NCBI GenBank assembly: GCA_947085045.1
Contig: CAMTUU010000007.1
Location: forward strand, 1-64,000
DNA: 64,000 bases
Direction: 5' to 3'
Origin: Pseudolysinimonas_A sp947085045
GTDB taxonomy: Bacteria; Actinomycetota; Actinomycetes; Actinomycetales; Microbacteriaceae
Part shown: positions 18,641 to 26,951 of the stretch, piece after piece
Layout of the letters: each line of letters begins with the position of its first letter
Numbering within the stretch: the stretch's first letter is position 1
Program-made: the position numbers and the translations under genes
Notes under the pieces: model-generated
Told to the model about the DNA's origin: nothing
Databases searched by the model: none
The model's input: the letters and a program-made list of their open reading frames with translations, nothing else

Positions 18641-21286
18641 GTGCCGGACTCGAAAAAGCCTACGCTCCTGCTCATCGACGGCCATTCACTCGCGTTCCGC
18701 GCGTTCTATGCCCTCCCGGTCGACTCTTTCGTCACCCGCGACGGACAGCACACGAACGCCATCCACGGGTTCCTGTCGATGCTCAACCTGCTGCTGCAGA
18801 ACGAGCGGCCGACCCACCTCGCGGTGGCCTTCGACAAGTCGCGCGTCTCGTTCCGCACGAAGGAGTACCCGGAGTACAAGGGCACCCGCGGCGAGACGCC
18901 GTCGGAGTTCACGGGTCAGATCCCGCTGCTGCAGGAAGCCCTGACGGCGATGAACATCCCGATCCTCGTGGTCGACGACTTCGAGGCCGACGACATCCTG
19001 GCGACCCTCGCCACGAAGGGCGCCGCCGACGGCTTCGACGTGCTGGTGACCTCGGGCGACCGCGACACCATCCAGCTGGTCAACGACCAGATCACGCTGC
19101 TCTACCCGAACGCCCGCGGCGTCTCCGAGCTGAAGCGCTACGACCGGGATGCCGTGGTCGAGAAGTACGGCATCGAGCCGCACCAGTACCCCGAGATCGC
19201 GGCCCTCGTCGGCGAGACGAGCGACAACCTGATCGGCATCGACAAGGTCGGCGAGAAGACCGCCGTCAAATGGATCCAGCAGTACGGCACCGTCGAGAAC
19301 CTCCTCGCCCACGCCGACGAGATCACGGGCGTCGTCGGCGGGTACCTGCGCGATCAGCAGGACCGTGCCATCCGCAACCGCAAGCTCAACCGGCTCGTGA
19401 CCGACATGGAGCTCGAGTACGCGCCCGGCGACCTCGCGCGCAAGCCGATGAACGTCGAGGCGGTCACTGAGCTGTTCGGGCGGCTGCAGTTCAAGGCGCT
19501 GCTCGAGCGTCTGCTGAAGATCGAAGGCGTCACCGACGAGGCCCAGCTGACGAGCGGCGGGGCGGTGGCGAGCGACCTCCCGACGGTCGACACGCCCACC
19601 GGCGTCGACCTCGAGGCGTGGCTCGACAAGCACTCGGCCGGCGGCACGTCGCCGCTCGGCGTGCGGGTCGCCCTGCTGAACGGCGCGATCGACGGCGTGG
19701 GGATCGCGGGGGAGTCCGACTCGGCATGGGTGCCGTGGGGCGACGAGTCGCTCGCGACCTGGCTCGCCGGCTCGAGCCCGAAGCACGTCTACGACGCGAA
19801 GCGCCAGGGCAAGGCCCTCGCCGCGGCCGGCGTCGAGCTCCGCGGCGTCGACCTCGATCCCGCGCTGCAGGCCTGGCTGCTGCGGCCGTCCCAGAAGTCG
19901 GAGACGCTCGGCTCGCTGGTCTACTACTACCTCGGCGAGAACCTCCCGCAGCCCGACCCGAACCAGCTCGTGCCCGAGACCGAGGCGCTGAGCCCGGCGA
20001 GCGAGGCGTGGTTCGTGCGGCGGCTCGCCGGGGAACTCGCGGGACGACTGGATGCCGGCTCGACGAGCGTGCTGCATGAGATCGAGGTGCCGCTCGGGCC
20101 GGTGCTCGCCCGTATGGAGGTGCAGGGCATCACCGTGTCGGCGCCGGTGCTCGCCGGGCTCAACGACCGGCTCGGGGCGCAGGCGGCCGAGATCGCCGCC
20201 GCCGCGTACGCCGAGATCGGCACGGAGATCAACCTCGGCTCGCCCAAGCAGCTCCAAGAGGTGCTCTTCGACCAACTCGGCATGCCGAAGACCCGGTCGA
20301 ACAAGACCGGCTTCTCGACCGACGCGCAGTCGCTGCAAGATCTGCAGGACCTCAACCCGCATCCGTTCCTCGGGCTGCTGCTCCAGCACCGGGATGCCAC
20401 CAAGATCAAGCAGATCGTCGAGACGCTGCAGAAGGGCCTCGGCGCCGACGGGCGGGTGCGCACCAACTACGAGCAGACCGGCTCCGCGACCGGCCGCCTC
20501 GCCTCGAACGACCCGAACCTGCAGAACATCCCGATCAAGACCGAGGTCGGCCGGGAGGTGCGCACCGCGTTCGTGCCCGGCGAGGGCTTCGACACCCTGC
20601 TCACCGCCGACTACTCGCAGATCGAGATGCGCATCATGGCGCACCTCTCCGAAGACCAGGGGCTCATCGAGGCGTTCCACTCCGGCGAAGACCTGCACCG
20701 CTTCGTCGGTGCCCGCGTCTTCGGCGTCGACCCGGCCGACGTCACCTCGACCATGCGCACCAAGGTCAAGGCGATGTCCTACGGCCTCGCCTACGGACTC
20801 TCGCCGTTCGGCCTGAGCAAGCAGCTGCGCATCGAGGTCGGCGAGGCGAAGGAGCTGATCGCCGACTACCTCGCCCGTTTCGGCGGCGTGCGCGACTACC
20901 TGCGCGGCGTCGTCGAGCAGGCCCGCGTCGACGGCTTCACGACGACCCTCTTCGGCCGGCGTCGCCCGTTCGGCGACCTGACGTCGACCAACCGCACGCT
21001 GCGCGAGAACGCCGAGCGCCAGGCGCTCAACTCGCCGATCCAGGGGTCGGCCGCCGACGTCATCAAGATCGCGATGCTCGGCATCGACGCCGACATCCGC
21101 GAACGCGGGCTCGCCTCGCGGATGCTCCTGCAGGTGCACGACGAACTCGTGCTCGAGGTGGTCGCCGCCGAGGTCGAGGAGGTCACCGCGATCGTCACCG
21201 ACCGGATGGCGCACGCCGCCGATCTCAGCGTCCCCCTCGACGTGCAGGTCGGGTCCGGGGCAAACTGGGACGCAGCCGCGCACTGA
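18641..21286 (+). CDS. polA: DNA polymerase I PolA
   Basis: PolA fills gaps and processes Okazaki fragments. The 881-residue protein has an N-terminal 5'-3' exonuclease domain (LLLIDGHSLAFRAFYALP; DDFEADDILATLA; TSGDRDTIQLV) to about residue 290. The polymerase domain follows, with TADYSQIEMRIMAHLSED, KAMSYGLAYGLSPFG and the metal-binding LQVHDELVLEV. The central region (about 310-470) lacks the DTET-type metal ligands of a 3'-5' exonuclease, so proofreading is probably absent, as known for mycobacterial PolA. Confidence 0.97.
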   Translation: MPDSKKPTLLLIDGHSLAFRAFYALPVDSFVTRDGQHTNAIHGFLSMLNLLLQNERPTHLAVAFDKSRVSFRTKEYPEYKGTRGETPSEFTGQIPLLQEALTAMNIPILVVDDFEADDILATLATKGAADGFDVLVTSGDRDTIQLVNDQITLLYPNARGVSELKRYDRDAVVEKYGIEPHQYPEIAALVGETSDNLIGIDKVGEKTAVKWIQQYGTVENLLAHADEITGVVGGYLRDQQDRAIRNRKLNRLVTDMELEYAPGDLARKPMNVEAVTELFGRLQFKALLERLLKIEGVTDEAQLTSGGAVASDLPTVDTPTGVDLEAWLDKHSAGGTSPLGVRVALLNGAIDGVGIAGESDSAWVPWGDESLATWLAGSSPKHVYDAKRQGKALAAAGVELRGVDLDPALQAWLLRPSQKSETLGSLVYYYLGENLPQPDPNQLVPETEALSPASEAWFVRRLAGELAGRLDAGSTSVLHEIEVPLGPVLARMEVQGITVSAPVLAGLNDRLGAQAAEIAAAAYAEIGTEINLGSPKQLQEVLFDQLGMPKTRSNKTGFSTDAQSLQDLQDLNPHPFLGLLLQHRDATKIKQIVETLQKGLGADGRVRTNYEQTGSATGRLASNDPNLQNIPIKTEVGREVRTAFVPGEGFDTLLTADYSQIEMRIMAHLSEDQGLIEAFHSGEDLHRFVGARVFGVDPADVTSTMRTKVKAMSYGLAYGLSPFGLSKQLRIEVGEAKELIADYLARFGGVRDYLRGVVEQARVDGFTTTLFGRRRPFGDLTSTNRTLRENAERQALNSPIQGSAADVIKIAMLGIDADIRERGLASRMLLQVHDELVLEVVAAEVEEVTAIVTDRMAHAADLSVPLDVQVGSGANWDAAAH

Positions 21287-21324
21287 GCCGCGCGGTGGAG
21301 GCGGATCCGAACGAGGAGGTTCTC

Positions 21325-21582
21325 ATGCCCGAACGCACCGCCGTCGTCGCCTCCCGCATCGGACTGCACGCGCGTCCCGCATCGCTTGTGAGCCTCGCCG
21401 CCGCCGGAACCGGGGTGCCGGTGCAGATCGCCGCGCACGGCCGCAGCGTCAACGCGGCGAGCATCCTCGGCATCCTCTCGCTCGACGTGAGCCACGGCGA
21501 CGAGGTGATCGTGTCGGCCGATGACCAGGCCGCGGTCGACAAGCTGATCGAGCTGCTCGAGCGGGATCTGACCGAAGACTGA
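21325..21582 (+). CDS. ptsH: HPr phosphocarrier protein
   Basis: HPr passes phosphate from enzyme I to sugar-specific PTS enzymes. The 85-residue protein has His15 in RIGLHARPAS and Ser46 in NAASILGILSL, the sites of EI- and HPr-kinase-type phosphorylation; a kinase for Ser46 is not visible here. The ATG is preceded by a strong gaggagg. No ptsI or EII gene is adjacent, so it is a lone ptsH, 38 nt after polA. Confidence 0.92.
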   Translation: MPERTAVVASRIGLHARPASLVSLAAAGTGVPVQIAAHGRSVNAASILGILSLDVSHGDEVIVSADDQAAVDKLIELLERDLTED

Positions 21583-21596
21583 TCGCGGGCCCGTCC

Positions 21597-21602
21597 TAGG
21601 CT
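21597..21602 (+). promoter_or_regulatory. -10 box for leaderless DUF885 gene
   Basis: TAGGCT ends exactly 6 nt before the ATG at 21609; no Shine-Dalgarno is present. Confidence 0.5.
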
Positions 21603-21608
21603 GGACGC

Positions 21609-23288
21609 ATGACCGACGCGATGAGCCGCCCCACTACGAAGATCGATCAGATCGCCGAGGACTGGGTCGCCACGATGGTCGACCTCGATCCCGACACCGC
21701 GATCTGGATGGGGGTCGAGGGTCGGCTCGGCGAGATCGGCGACCACTCGCCGGCCGGCCACGCCGCCTACATCGCTGCGGCGAAGAAGGTCGTGGCCGCA
21801 CTGGGCGCCGAGACCCCGGTCGACGAGGTGGACGAGGTCACCCAGACCGACATCGTGTCCGAACTGGAGCTCGAGATCGCCTCCTCCGACGCGGGATACC
21901 ACCTGCGCGACCTCAACGTCATCGCGAGCCCGGCCCAGGGCATCCGCGAGATCTTCGACCTGATGCCGACCGAGTCCGAGGCCGACTGGGCGGTGATCTC
22001 GACCCGTCTCGGCAATGTCGCCGGCGCCGTCGACGGCTACATCGAGACTTTGCGGGCCGGCATCGCGGCGGGGCACGTTCCGGCTCGTCGCCAGGTGTCC
22101 GAGGTCGCCCAGCAGACGCGCAAGCACGGTGACCCGCTCGGCTTCTTCTTCGACTTCACCGGCGAGGCGAAGCTCGGCGACGGTGCCGACCTCCCGGAGT
22201 CGCTCGCCGCCGACCTGAGGACGGGCGCGGAAGCGTCGGCCGAGGCCTACGACCGGCTCGCGACGTTCCTCGAGACCGAACTCGCCCCCGCGGCCGGAGA
22301 GGTGGATGCCGTCGGCCGCGAGCTGTACGCGCTGCGTTCCCGGCACTTCCTCGGCGCGACGATCGACCTCGACGAGACCTACGAGTGGGGCATCGAGGAG
22401 CTCGCGCGCATGGTCGAGGAGCAGACCCGGATCGCGGGCGAGATCGTTCCGGGCGGCTCGGTGCACGACGCGATCGAGGCGCTCGATAAGGACCCGGCGC
22501 GGAAGTTGCAGGGCACCGACGCGCTGCAGCGCTGGATGCAGGAGACGAGCGACCGGGCCGTCGCCGAGCTCTCCCGCGATCACTTCGACATCCCGGAGGC
22601 CATCCGCAACCTCGAGTGCATGATCGCCCCGACGCAGGAGGGCGGCATCTACTACACGGGCCCCGCCGACGACTTCTCGCGCCCGGGCCGGATGTGGTGG
22701 AGCGTGCCCGAGGGGGTCACCGAGTTCGACACCTGGCGCGAGCTGACGACCGTCTACCACGAGGGCGTGCCCGGTCACCACCTGCAGATCGGCCAGGCCG
22801 TCTACAACCGCGCGACGCTCAACCTCTGGCGCCGGCAGCTCGGCGGCACGAGCGGTCACGCCGAGGGCTGGGCGCTCTACGCCGAACGACTCATGCAGGA
22901 GCTCGGCTACCTCGACGACCCGGCCGACCGGCTCGGCATGCTCGACGGCCAGCGGATGCGCGCGGCCCGCGTCGTGCTCGACATCGGCGTGCACCTCGGC
23001 AAGCCCAAGCTCACCGGCGACGGGATCTGGGATGCCGACTACGCGCTCGGCTTCCTGCGCGAGAACGTCAACATGAACGACTCATTCGTGCGCTTCGAGG
23101 TGAACCGCTACCTCGGCTGGCCGGGGCAAGCGCCGTCGTACAAGGTGGGCCAGCGCATCTGGGAGCAGATCCGCGATGCCGCGCAGACCCGCGACGCCGC
23201 CGGGTTCTCGTTCAAGGACTTCCACAACAAGGCGCTCGACATCGGCGGCGTCGGTCTCGACACCTTGCGGGCCACCCTGTTGAAGTGA
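21609..23288 (+). CDS. DUF885 family putative zinc carboxypeptidase
   Basis: The 559-residue protein matches DUF885, a family of predicted metallopeptidases. The key motif TVYHEGVPGHHLQ (about residues 380-392) resembles the HExxH-type zinc site. GGTSGHAEGWALYAERLMQELGY follows, its glutamate being a candidate third ligand. No signal peptide or membrane segment is seen, so it is cytosolic. The substrate is unknown. It starts a short run with DUF4166 (1-nt gap) and the epimerase-like gene. Confidence 0.85.
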   Translation: MTDAMSRPTTKIDQIAEDWVATMVDLDPDTAIWMGVEGRLGEIGDHSPAGHAAYIAAAKKVVAALGAETPVDEVDEVTQTDIVSELELEIASSDAGYHLRDLNVIASPAQGIREIFDLMPTESEADWAVISTRLGNVAGAVDGYIETLRAGIAAGHVPARRQVSEVAQQTRKHGDPLGFFFDFTGEAKLGDGADLPESLAADLRTGAEASAEAYDRLATFLETELAPAAGEVDAVGRELYALRSRHFLGATIDLDETYEWGIEELARMVEEQTRIAGEIVPGGSVHDAIEALDKDPARKLQGTDALQRWMQETSDRAVAELSRDHFDIPEAIRNLECMIAPTQEGGIYYTGPADDFSRPGRMWWSVPEGVTEFDTWRELTTVYHEGVPGHHLQIGQAVYNRATLNLWRRQLGGTSGHAEGWALYAERLMQELGYLDDPADRLGMLDGQRMRAARVVLDIGVHLGKPKLTGDGIWDADYALGFLRENVNMNDSFVRFEVNRYLGWPGQAPSYKVGQRIWEQIRDAAQTRDAAGFSFKDFHNKALDIGGVGLDTLRATLLK

Positions 23289-23289
23289 C

Positions 23290-23877
23290 ATGTCGTCGCC
23301 CTGGGAACTCGCGCTCCGTGGTCGCCTGCGGCAGCTCGACCCCGCCCTCGCCGACTACTTCTCGACGATCCCCGCCGACCGCGTCGGACGGGGAAGCGGC
23401 ACGTTCGACGCGGTCGGCACCCCGCGGCGCTGGCTGTGGCCGGTGTTCGCGATCCTCGGCCGGGCCGCGATCGCCTTCCCGGTGTGGGAGCGCGACGTGC
23501 CGTTCGAGGTGGTCAACGTCCCGGGTGACGGGGCGGTGCGCGCGACGACCGCGTTCGGCTTCCTGCGGGGCGAGGAGGTGATGCGGCACGAGATCCGGAT
23601 GACGTCCCGGGGACTCCGGGACGTGCTCGGCACCCGGGGTCGACTCGAGGCGTCGCTCGTCGCCGACGCCGTGGACGGCCGGCTCGAACTGCGGTCGACC
23701 GATGTGCGGCTGCGACTCGGAGCGGCCCGCATTCCGATCCCGTTCGCGCCGCGCATCACGCTGGTCGAGCGACGCGACGGCGACCGCCAGCGTGTCGAGT
23801 TCACGATGACGGCTCCTTTGGTCGGCCGCATCTACGAGTACGCCGGATCGTCCGCCTCCCGGATCGAGGCCGCGTGA
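23290..23877 (+). CDS. DUF4166 domain protein
   Basis: The 195-residue protein contains LRQLDPALADYFSTIP near its start, GRGSGTFDAVGTPRRWLWP, FPVWERDVPFEVVN, and a C-terminal half rich in beta strands (DVRLRLGAARIPIPFAPRITL). This is the DUF4166 pattern, sometimes fused to saccharopine-dehydrogenase-like or epimerase domains. Here it is a separate gene overlapping the start of an epimerase-like gene by 4 nt, which suggests the two act together. Function unknown. Confidence 0.8.
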   Translation: MSSPWELALRGRLRQLDPALADYFSTIPADRVGRGSGTFDAVGTPRRWLWPVFAILGRAAIAFPVWERDVPFEVVNVPGDGAVRATTAFGFLRGEEVMRHEIRMTSRGLRDVLGTRGRLEASLVADAVDGRLELRSTDVRLRLGAARIPIPFAPRITLVERRDGDRQRVEFTMTAPLVGRIYEYAGSSASRIEAA

Positions 23878-24844
23878 AAGTCGTCGTCGCCGGCGCCTCC
23901 GGCTTCATGGGCCGCGATCTCGTCGCCCGCCTCCGCGCTGAGGGTGACGAGGTGGTCACCATCGGCCGAGCCGCCGCCGACGCCCGGTGGGGGGACGCCG
24001 CCGGCATCCTCTCGGCGGTCGACGGGGCCGACGTGCTGCTCAACCTCGCCGGCAAGAGCGTCAACTGCCGCTACGGCTCCGCGAACCGGGCGGAGATCCT
24101 GCGGTCGCGAGTGGAGACCACCCGGGCGTTGGGGATGCGGTCGCCGCCGCTCGACGACCGCCGGCGCTCTGGCTCAACTCGTCGACCCCGACGATCTACC
24201 GGCACGCCGAGGATCGCGCGCAGACCGAATCGTCCGGCGAACTCGGCACGGGCTTCTCGGTGGGGATCGCCCGGGCCTGGGAGGACGCCTTCGCCGAACG
24301 CGATCTGCCCGCCACCCGCCGGGTCGCGCTGCGCACGGCGATCGTCCTCGGCGACGGCGGCGCGCTCATCCCGTTGCTGAATCTGGCGCGGATCGGATTC
24401 GGGGGAGCGCAGGTCGACGGTCCCTGGTTTCGCTCGCGGCGCAGGATGGCGGCCGGCACCTTGCACGAGTTCGGCGCCCGGGGTGGGCGCCAACGATTCT
24501 CCTGGGTGCATCTCGACGACGTGTACGGCATCCTCCGATTCCTCATCGATCACGACGAGATCGACGGCGTCGTCAACGTCGCCGCTCCGGAGCCGGTCGA
24601 CAGCGTCACGGTGATGCGCAGCATCCGTCGGGCGGTTCGGATGCCGTTCGGCATCCCGCTGCACCGCTGGCTCCTCGAACCGGGAGCCTGGGCGATCCGC
24701 ACCGAGACCGAGCTGATGCTGAAGAGCAGATGGGTCGTGCCCGAGCGGCTCCTGGAGGCCGGCTACGTGTTCGCGCATCCCGCGATCGACGCCGCGATCG
24801 ACGACGTCGTGGAGGCCCGCCGACGCCGTGGTGAGTCGGGGTGA
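23874..24844 (+). pseudogene. TIGR01777-type epimerase, disrupted by a -1 frameshift
   Basis: The N-terminal part reads VVVAGASGFMGRDLVARL (NAD-binding GxxGxxG) and ADVLLNLAGKSVN. It then loses the frame at the GGGG run 24131-24134. The other frame resumes with GDAVAAARRPPALWLNSST, GTGFSVGIARAWEDAF, FSWVHLDDVYGILRF and the C-terminal DUF1731-like part. Adding one G makes a continuous 323-residue protein. Either the genome carries a real single-base loss or the assembly has a homopolymer error; the intact downstream frame favours an error or a very recent mutation. GTG start overlaps the DUF4166 stop. Confidence 0.8.
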
Positions 24845-24862
24845 GCCGGGTAGGAACTCCCA

Positions 24863-24989
24863 GGCAACGCACATCCCGGTACCCCCACAACGGGGCGCAG
24901 GCGAGTGTTTCATTGAGGGGGCAACCCTGGGGTGGCGGGAAAGCTAGGTGGTGCGGGGGCCGCGTGATACTCCTTAGGCAACCGGAGTA
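24863..24989 (+). promoter_or_regulatory. Upstream region of surface-protein gene with three evenly spaced GGCAAC motifs
   Basis: The 206-nt gap before the DUF3494 gene holds GGCAAC at 24863, 24920 and 24977, exactly 57 nt apart. The first and third are preceded by ACTCC. The third sits inside the inverted repeat TACTCC-N10-GGAGTA (24968-24989). These may be operator sites or a structured leader. No TAnnnT box at the leaderless distance and no strong Shine-Dalgarno is seen here. Confidence 0.4.
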
Positions 24990-25050
24990 GACCGATTCGT
25001 CTAGGGATGTCGTCTGGACACGGTCAGCCGGAAAGTGGTGGGGGGCCCTC

Positions 25051-26259
25051 GTGGCCGAAGCAGTGTCGTTGTCGGATTCCAAGAAGTCGCAGTTGATTCG
25101 CCGGGGGGCGATGTTGACCGGCGCGCTCGCGATCGTCGTCGCGCTGACGCTCGTCCAGGGAGGCACCGCTCGAGCGGCGACGGTTCTCACGGGGCCGATC
25201 GACCTCGGTGTCGCAGGAACCTTCTCGGCTCTCGCCGCGAGCGAGGCGACGAACACCGGACCGTCGGTGCTCAGCGGTGACCTCGGCGTCTCAGGCGGGA
25301 CACCGCCGACGGGCTTCGGACCTCCGGCGAACATCGGGGGCAGCACGTACGTGGGGCCGGGGAGCCTCGCGGCCGACGCTCAGCTCGACCTCGACGTGGC
25401 CATGAACACCGCGGCGAGCCTCACCCCGACGGTGACGGGACTCGCCAACCTGACCGGGATGACGCTGGTTCCGGGTGTGTACGCGGGTGGCGCACTCCGT
25501 CTCGACGGCGGCGGGGCGCTCAGACTCGACGCCAACGGCGACACCACCGCCATCTGGGTGTTCACCGCGTCCAGCACCCTCATCACCGGGGGCGCGAGCG
25601 AGATCATCCTCGAAAACGGCGCGAGTGCGTGCAACGTCTTCTGGCTGGTGGGGTCGTCGGCCACCTTCGGAACGTCGAGCGACTTCGTGGGCACCGTCAT
25701 GGCGCAGCAGACGATCAGCGATGAAGGGTCGAGCGTCGTGATCGGTCGCCTTCTCGCGAACGACGCCGCCGTGACTCTCATCGACACCGAGGTGACGGTG
25801 CCGACGGGCTGCGCGCCTGCGGGGACCACCACCACCACGGGAGAGCCCGAGATGACCTCGGGAACCCCCACAGACGCCACCGAGGGCGAGCCCTACTCGT
25901 TCCCGTTCATCGCGTCCGGCACCGGCTCGATCACGTACAGCGTGACCGCCGGCACCGTTCCCGACGGTCTCGCGCTCGACGCCGCGACGGGTCTCCTCGC
26001 TGGCACGCCTCTCGATGCCGACGTCGACACCTTCACCGTCACCGCCTCGAACGGATCGGCTCGCACGGCCTCGGTGGTCGCCACGCTCGTCACACGTGCC
26101 GCCGCGGCGCCCGGGGTGTCGCCTGCGGCCCTGTTGCCGCCGACCGGAAGCGAGCCGTCAGTCGTCGCCCTGGTGGCCGCCGTCATCCTGGTCGGCGCGG
26201 GAGCGCTGCTGCTCGTTCGTCGCCCACGCCGGGCCCGTCACCTGCGCCGCGCGTTGTAG
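25051..26259 (+). CDS. DUF3494 ice-binding-like surface protein with sortase anchor
   Basis: The 402-residue protein has a signal peptide (basic RR at 17-18, hydrophobic core 21-35, likely cut after ARA at 42). A DUF3494 domain (about 48-235) follows, with LGVAGTFSALAASEATNTGP and GDLGVSGG near its start and CNVFWLVGSSATFGTSSDFVGT later. A short Thr-rich linker and a putative Ig domain (about 255-345) come next. LPPTG at 362-366, a hydrophobic helix and a tail of arginines form a sortase signal. DUF3494 proteins include ice-binding proteins, but many are adhesins of unknown ligand. The GTG start is inferred from the signal peptide. Confidence 0.85.
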   Translation: MAEAVSLSDSKKSQLIRRGAMLTGALAIVVALTLVQGGTARAATVLTGPIDLGVAGTFSALAASEATNTGPSVLSGDLGVSGGTPPTGFGPPANIGGSTYVGPGSLAADAQLDLDVAMNTAASLTPTVTGLANLTGMTLVPGVYAGGALRLDGGGALRLDANGDTTAIWVFTASSTLITGGASEIILENGASACNVFWLVGSSATFGTSSDFVGTVMAQQTISDEGSSVVIGRLLANDAAVTLIDTEVTVPTGCAPAGTTTTTGEPEMTSGTPTDATEGEPYSFPFIASGTGSITYSVTAGTVPDGLALDAATGLLAGTPLDADVDTFTVTASNGSARTASVVATLVTRAAAAPGVSPAALLPPTGSEPSVVALVAAVILVGAGALLLVRRPRRARHLRRAL

Positions 26260-26813
26260 ACCGTGGATGCCGACCCGCCGTACTCGGCGAAGGTGCGCAG
26301 CGCTCGGTCCCGCAGCACGTCGCTCGTGACCTCGATCCCGCGCGCCTCGAGTTGTTGGCGCCAGTCGTCGCGCACCGGTCCCTCATCGAAACCGGTCAGT
26401 TCCTCGCACTCCGGGCCGGAACCCGCGATCACCAGGCGGCGCACGCCCGACCAGATCGTCGCGCCGTAGCACATCGCGCACGGTCGCCAGTTGACGACCA
26501 ACTCGAGCGATTGGTCGGCCGCGAGGTCCCACCCGCCGAGGTTCGTCTGCGCCAGACTCAGCGCGACGACCTCGGCGTGCGTCGACGAGAGACCGCTCGC
26601 GAGCACCACGTTGACCCCCGCGGCGATCAGCTCGCCCGAGGTCGAGTCGACGACGAGCGCCGCGAACGGCCCGCCGTTGCCGGCGCGCCAGTTCTGATCC
26701 GCCAGCTCGTGCACGAGCCCCATCCGCTCCTCGTCGGTCGCGAGCGCGTCCGGCAGCGGACGACCGTGCAGCCAAGGGGGGAGCGAGGCGGTGAACGTGC
26801 TGGCGCGGGTCAT
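26238..26813 (-). CDS. Nucleoside/nucleobase deaminase (CDA fold)
   Basis: The 191-residue protein has the zinc-deaminase signature: STHAEVVALS (the HAE pair) and NWRPCAMCYGAT (PCxxC). A long N-terminal extension and C-terminal part, including a GSGPECEELTGFDEGP stretch, set it apart from TadA. The substrate could be guanine, cytosine or another base and cannot be decided by eye. It converges on the surface-protein gene with a 22-nt overlap of the coding ends. ATG start with TAGCGT 6 nt upstream predicts a leaderless mRNA. Confidence 0.8.
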   Translation of the reverse strand: MTRASTFTASLPPWLHGRPLPDALATDEERMGLVHELADQNWRAGNGGPFAALVVDSTSGELIAAGVNVVLASGLSSTHAEVVALSLAQTNLGGWDLAADQSLELVVNWRPCAMCYGATIWSGVRRLVIAGSGPECEELTGFDEGPVRDDWRQQLEARGIEVTSDVLRDRALRTFAEYGGSASTVYNARRR

Positions 26814-26819
26814 CCGTCA

Positions 26820-26825
26820 ACGCTA
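26820..26825 (-). promoter_or_regulatory. -10 box for leaderless deaminase gene
   Basis: On the minus strand TAGCGT ends exactly 6 nt before the ATG at 26813. A second hexamer, TAGCCT, lies just upstream and is symmetric with TAGGCT on the plus strand. Confidence 0.45.
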
Positions 26826-26885
26826 GGCTAGAGAGTCGCGATTTGACGCGATTCCTATCCGCCTGCCATCGGCGACCACACCACG

Positions 26886-26891
26886 TATTCT
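26886..26891 (+). promoter_or_regulatory. Candidate rpsA promoter -10
   Basis: TATTCT is preceded at 17 nt by CTGCCA (26863-26868), a fair -35. It would give a leader of about 54 nt before rpsA. TAGGCT at 26824 is a second, weaker candidate. Confidence 0.4.
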
Positions 26892-26951
26892 CGTCGCTGG
26901 CCCAAGTACGCCTTCTTCACCGAAGCGGGCAATCTCCGGAGCAACTACTAC

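Noticed and set aside
24845..25050. Possible riboswitch upstream of the surface-protein gene
   Set aside because: I could not match it to c-di-GMP, c-di-AMP, cobalamin or other common aptamer cores. Only short repeats and one inverted repeat are visible.
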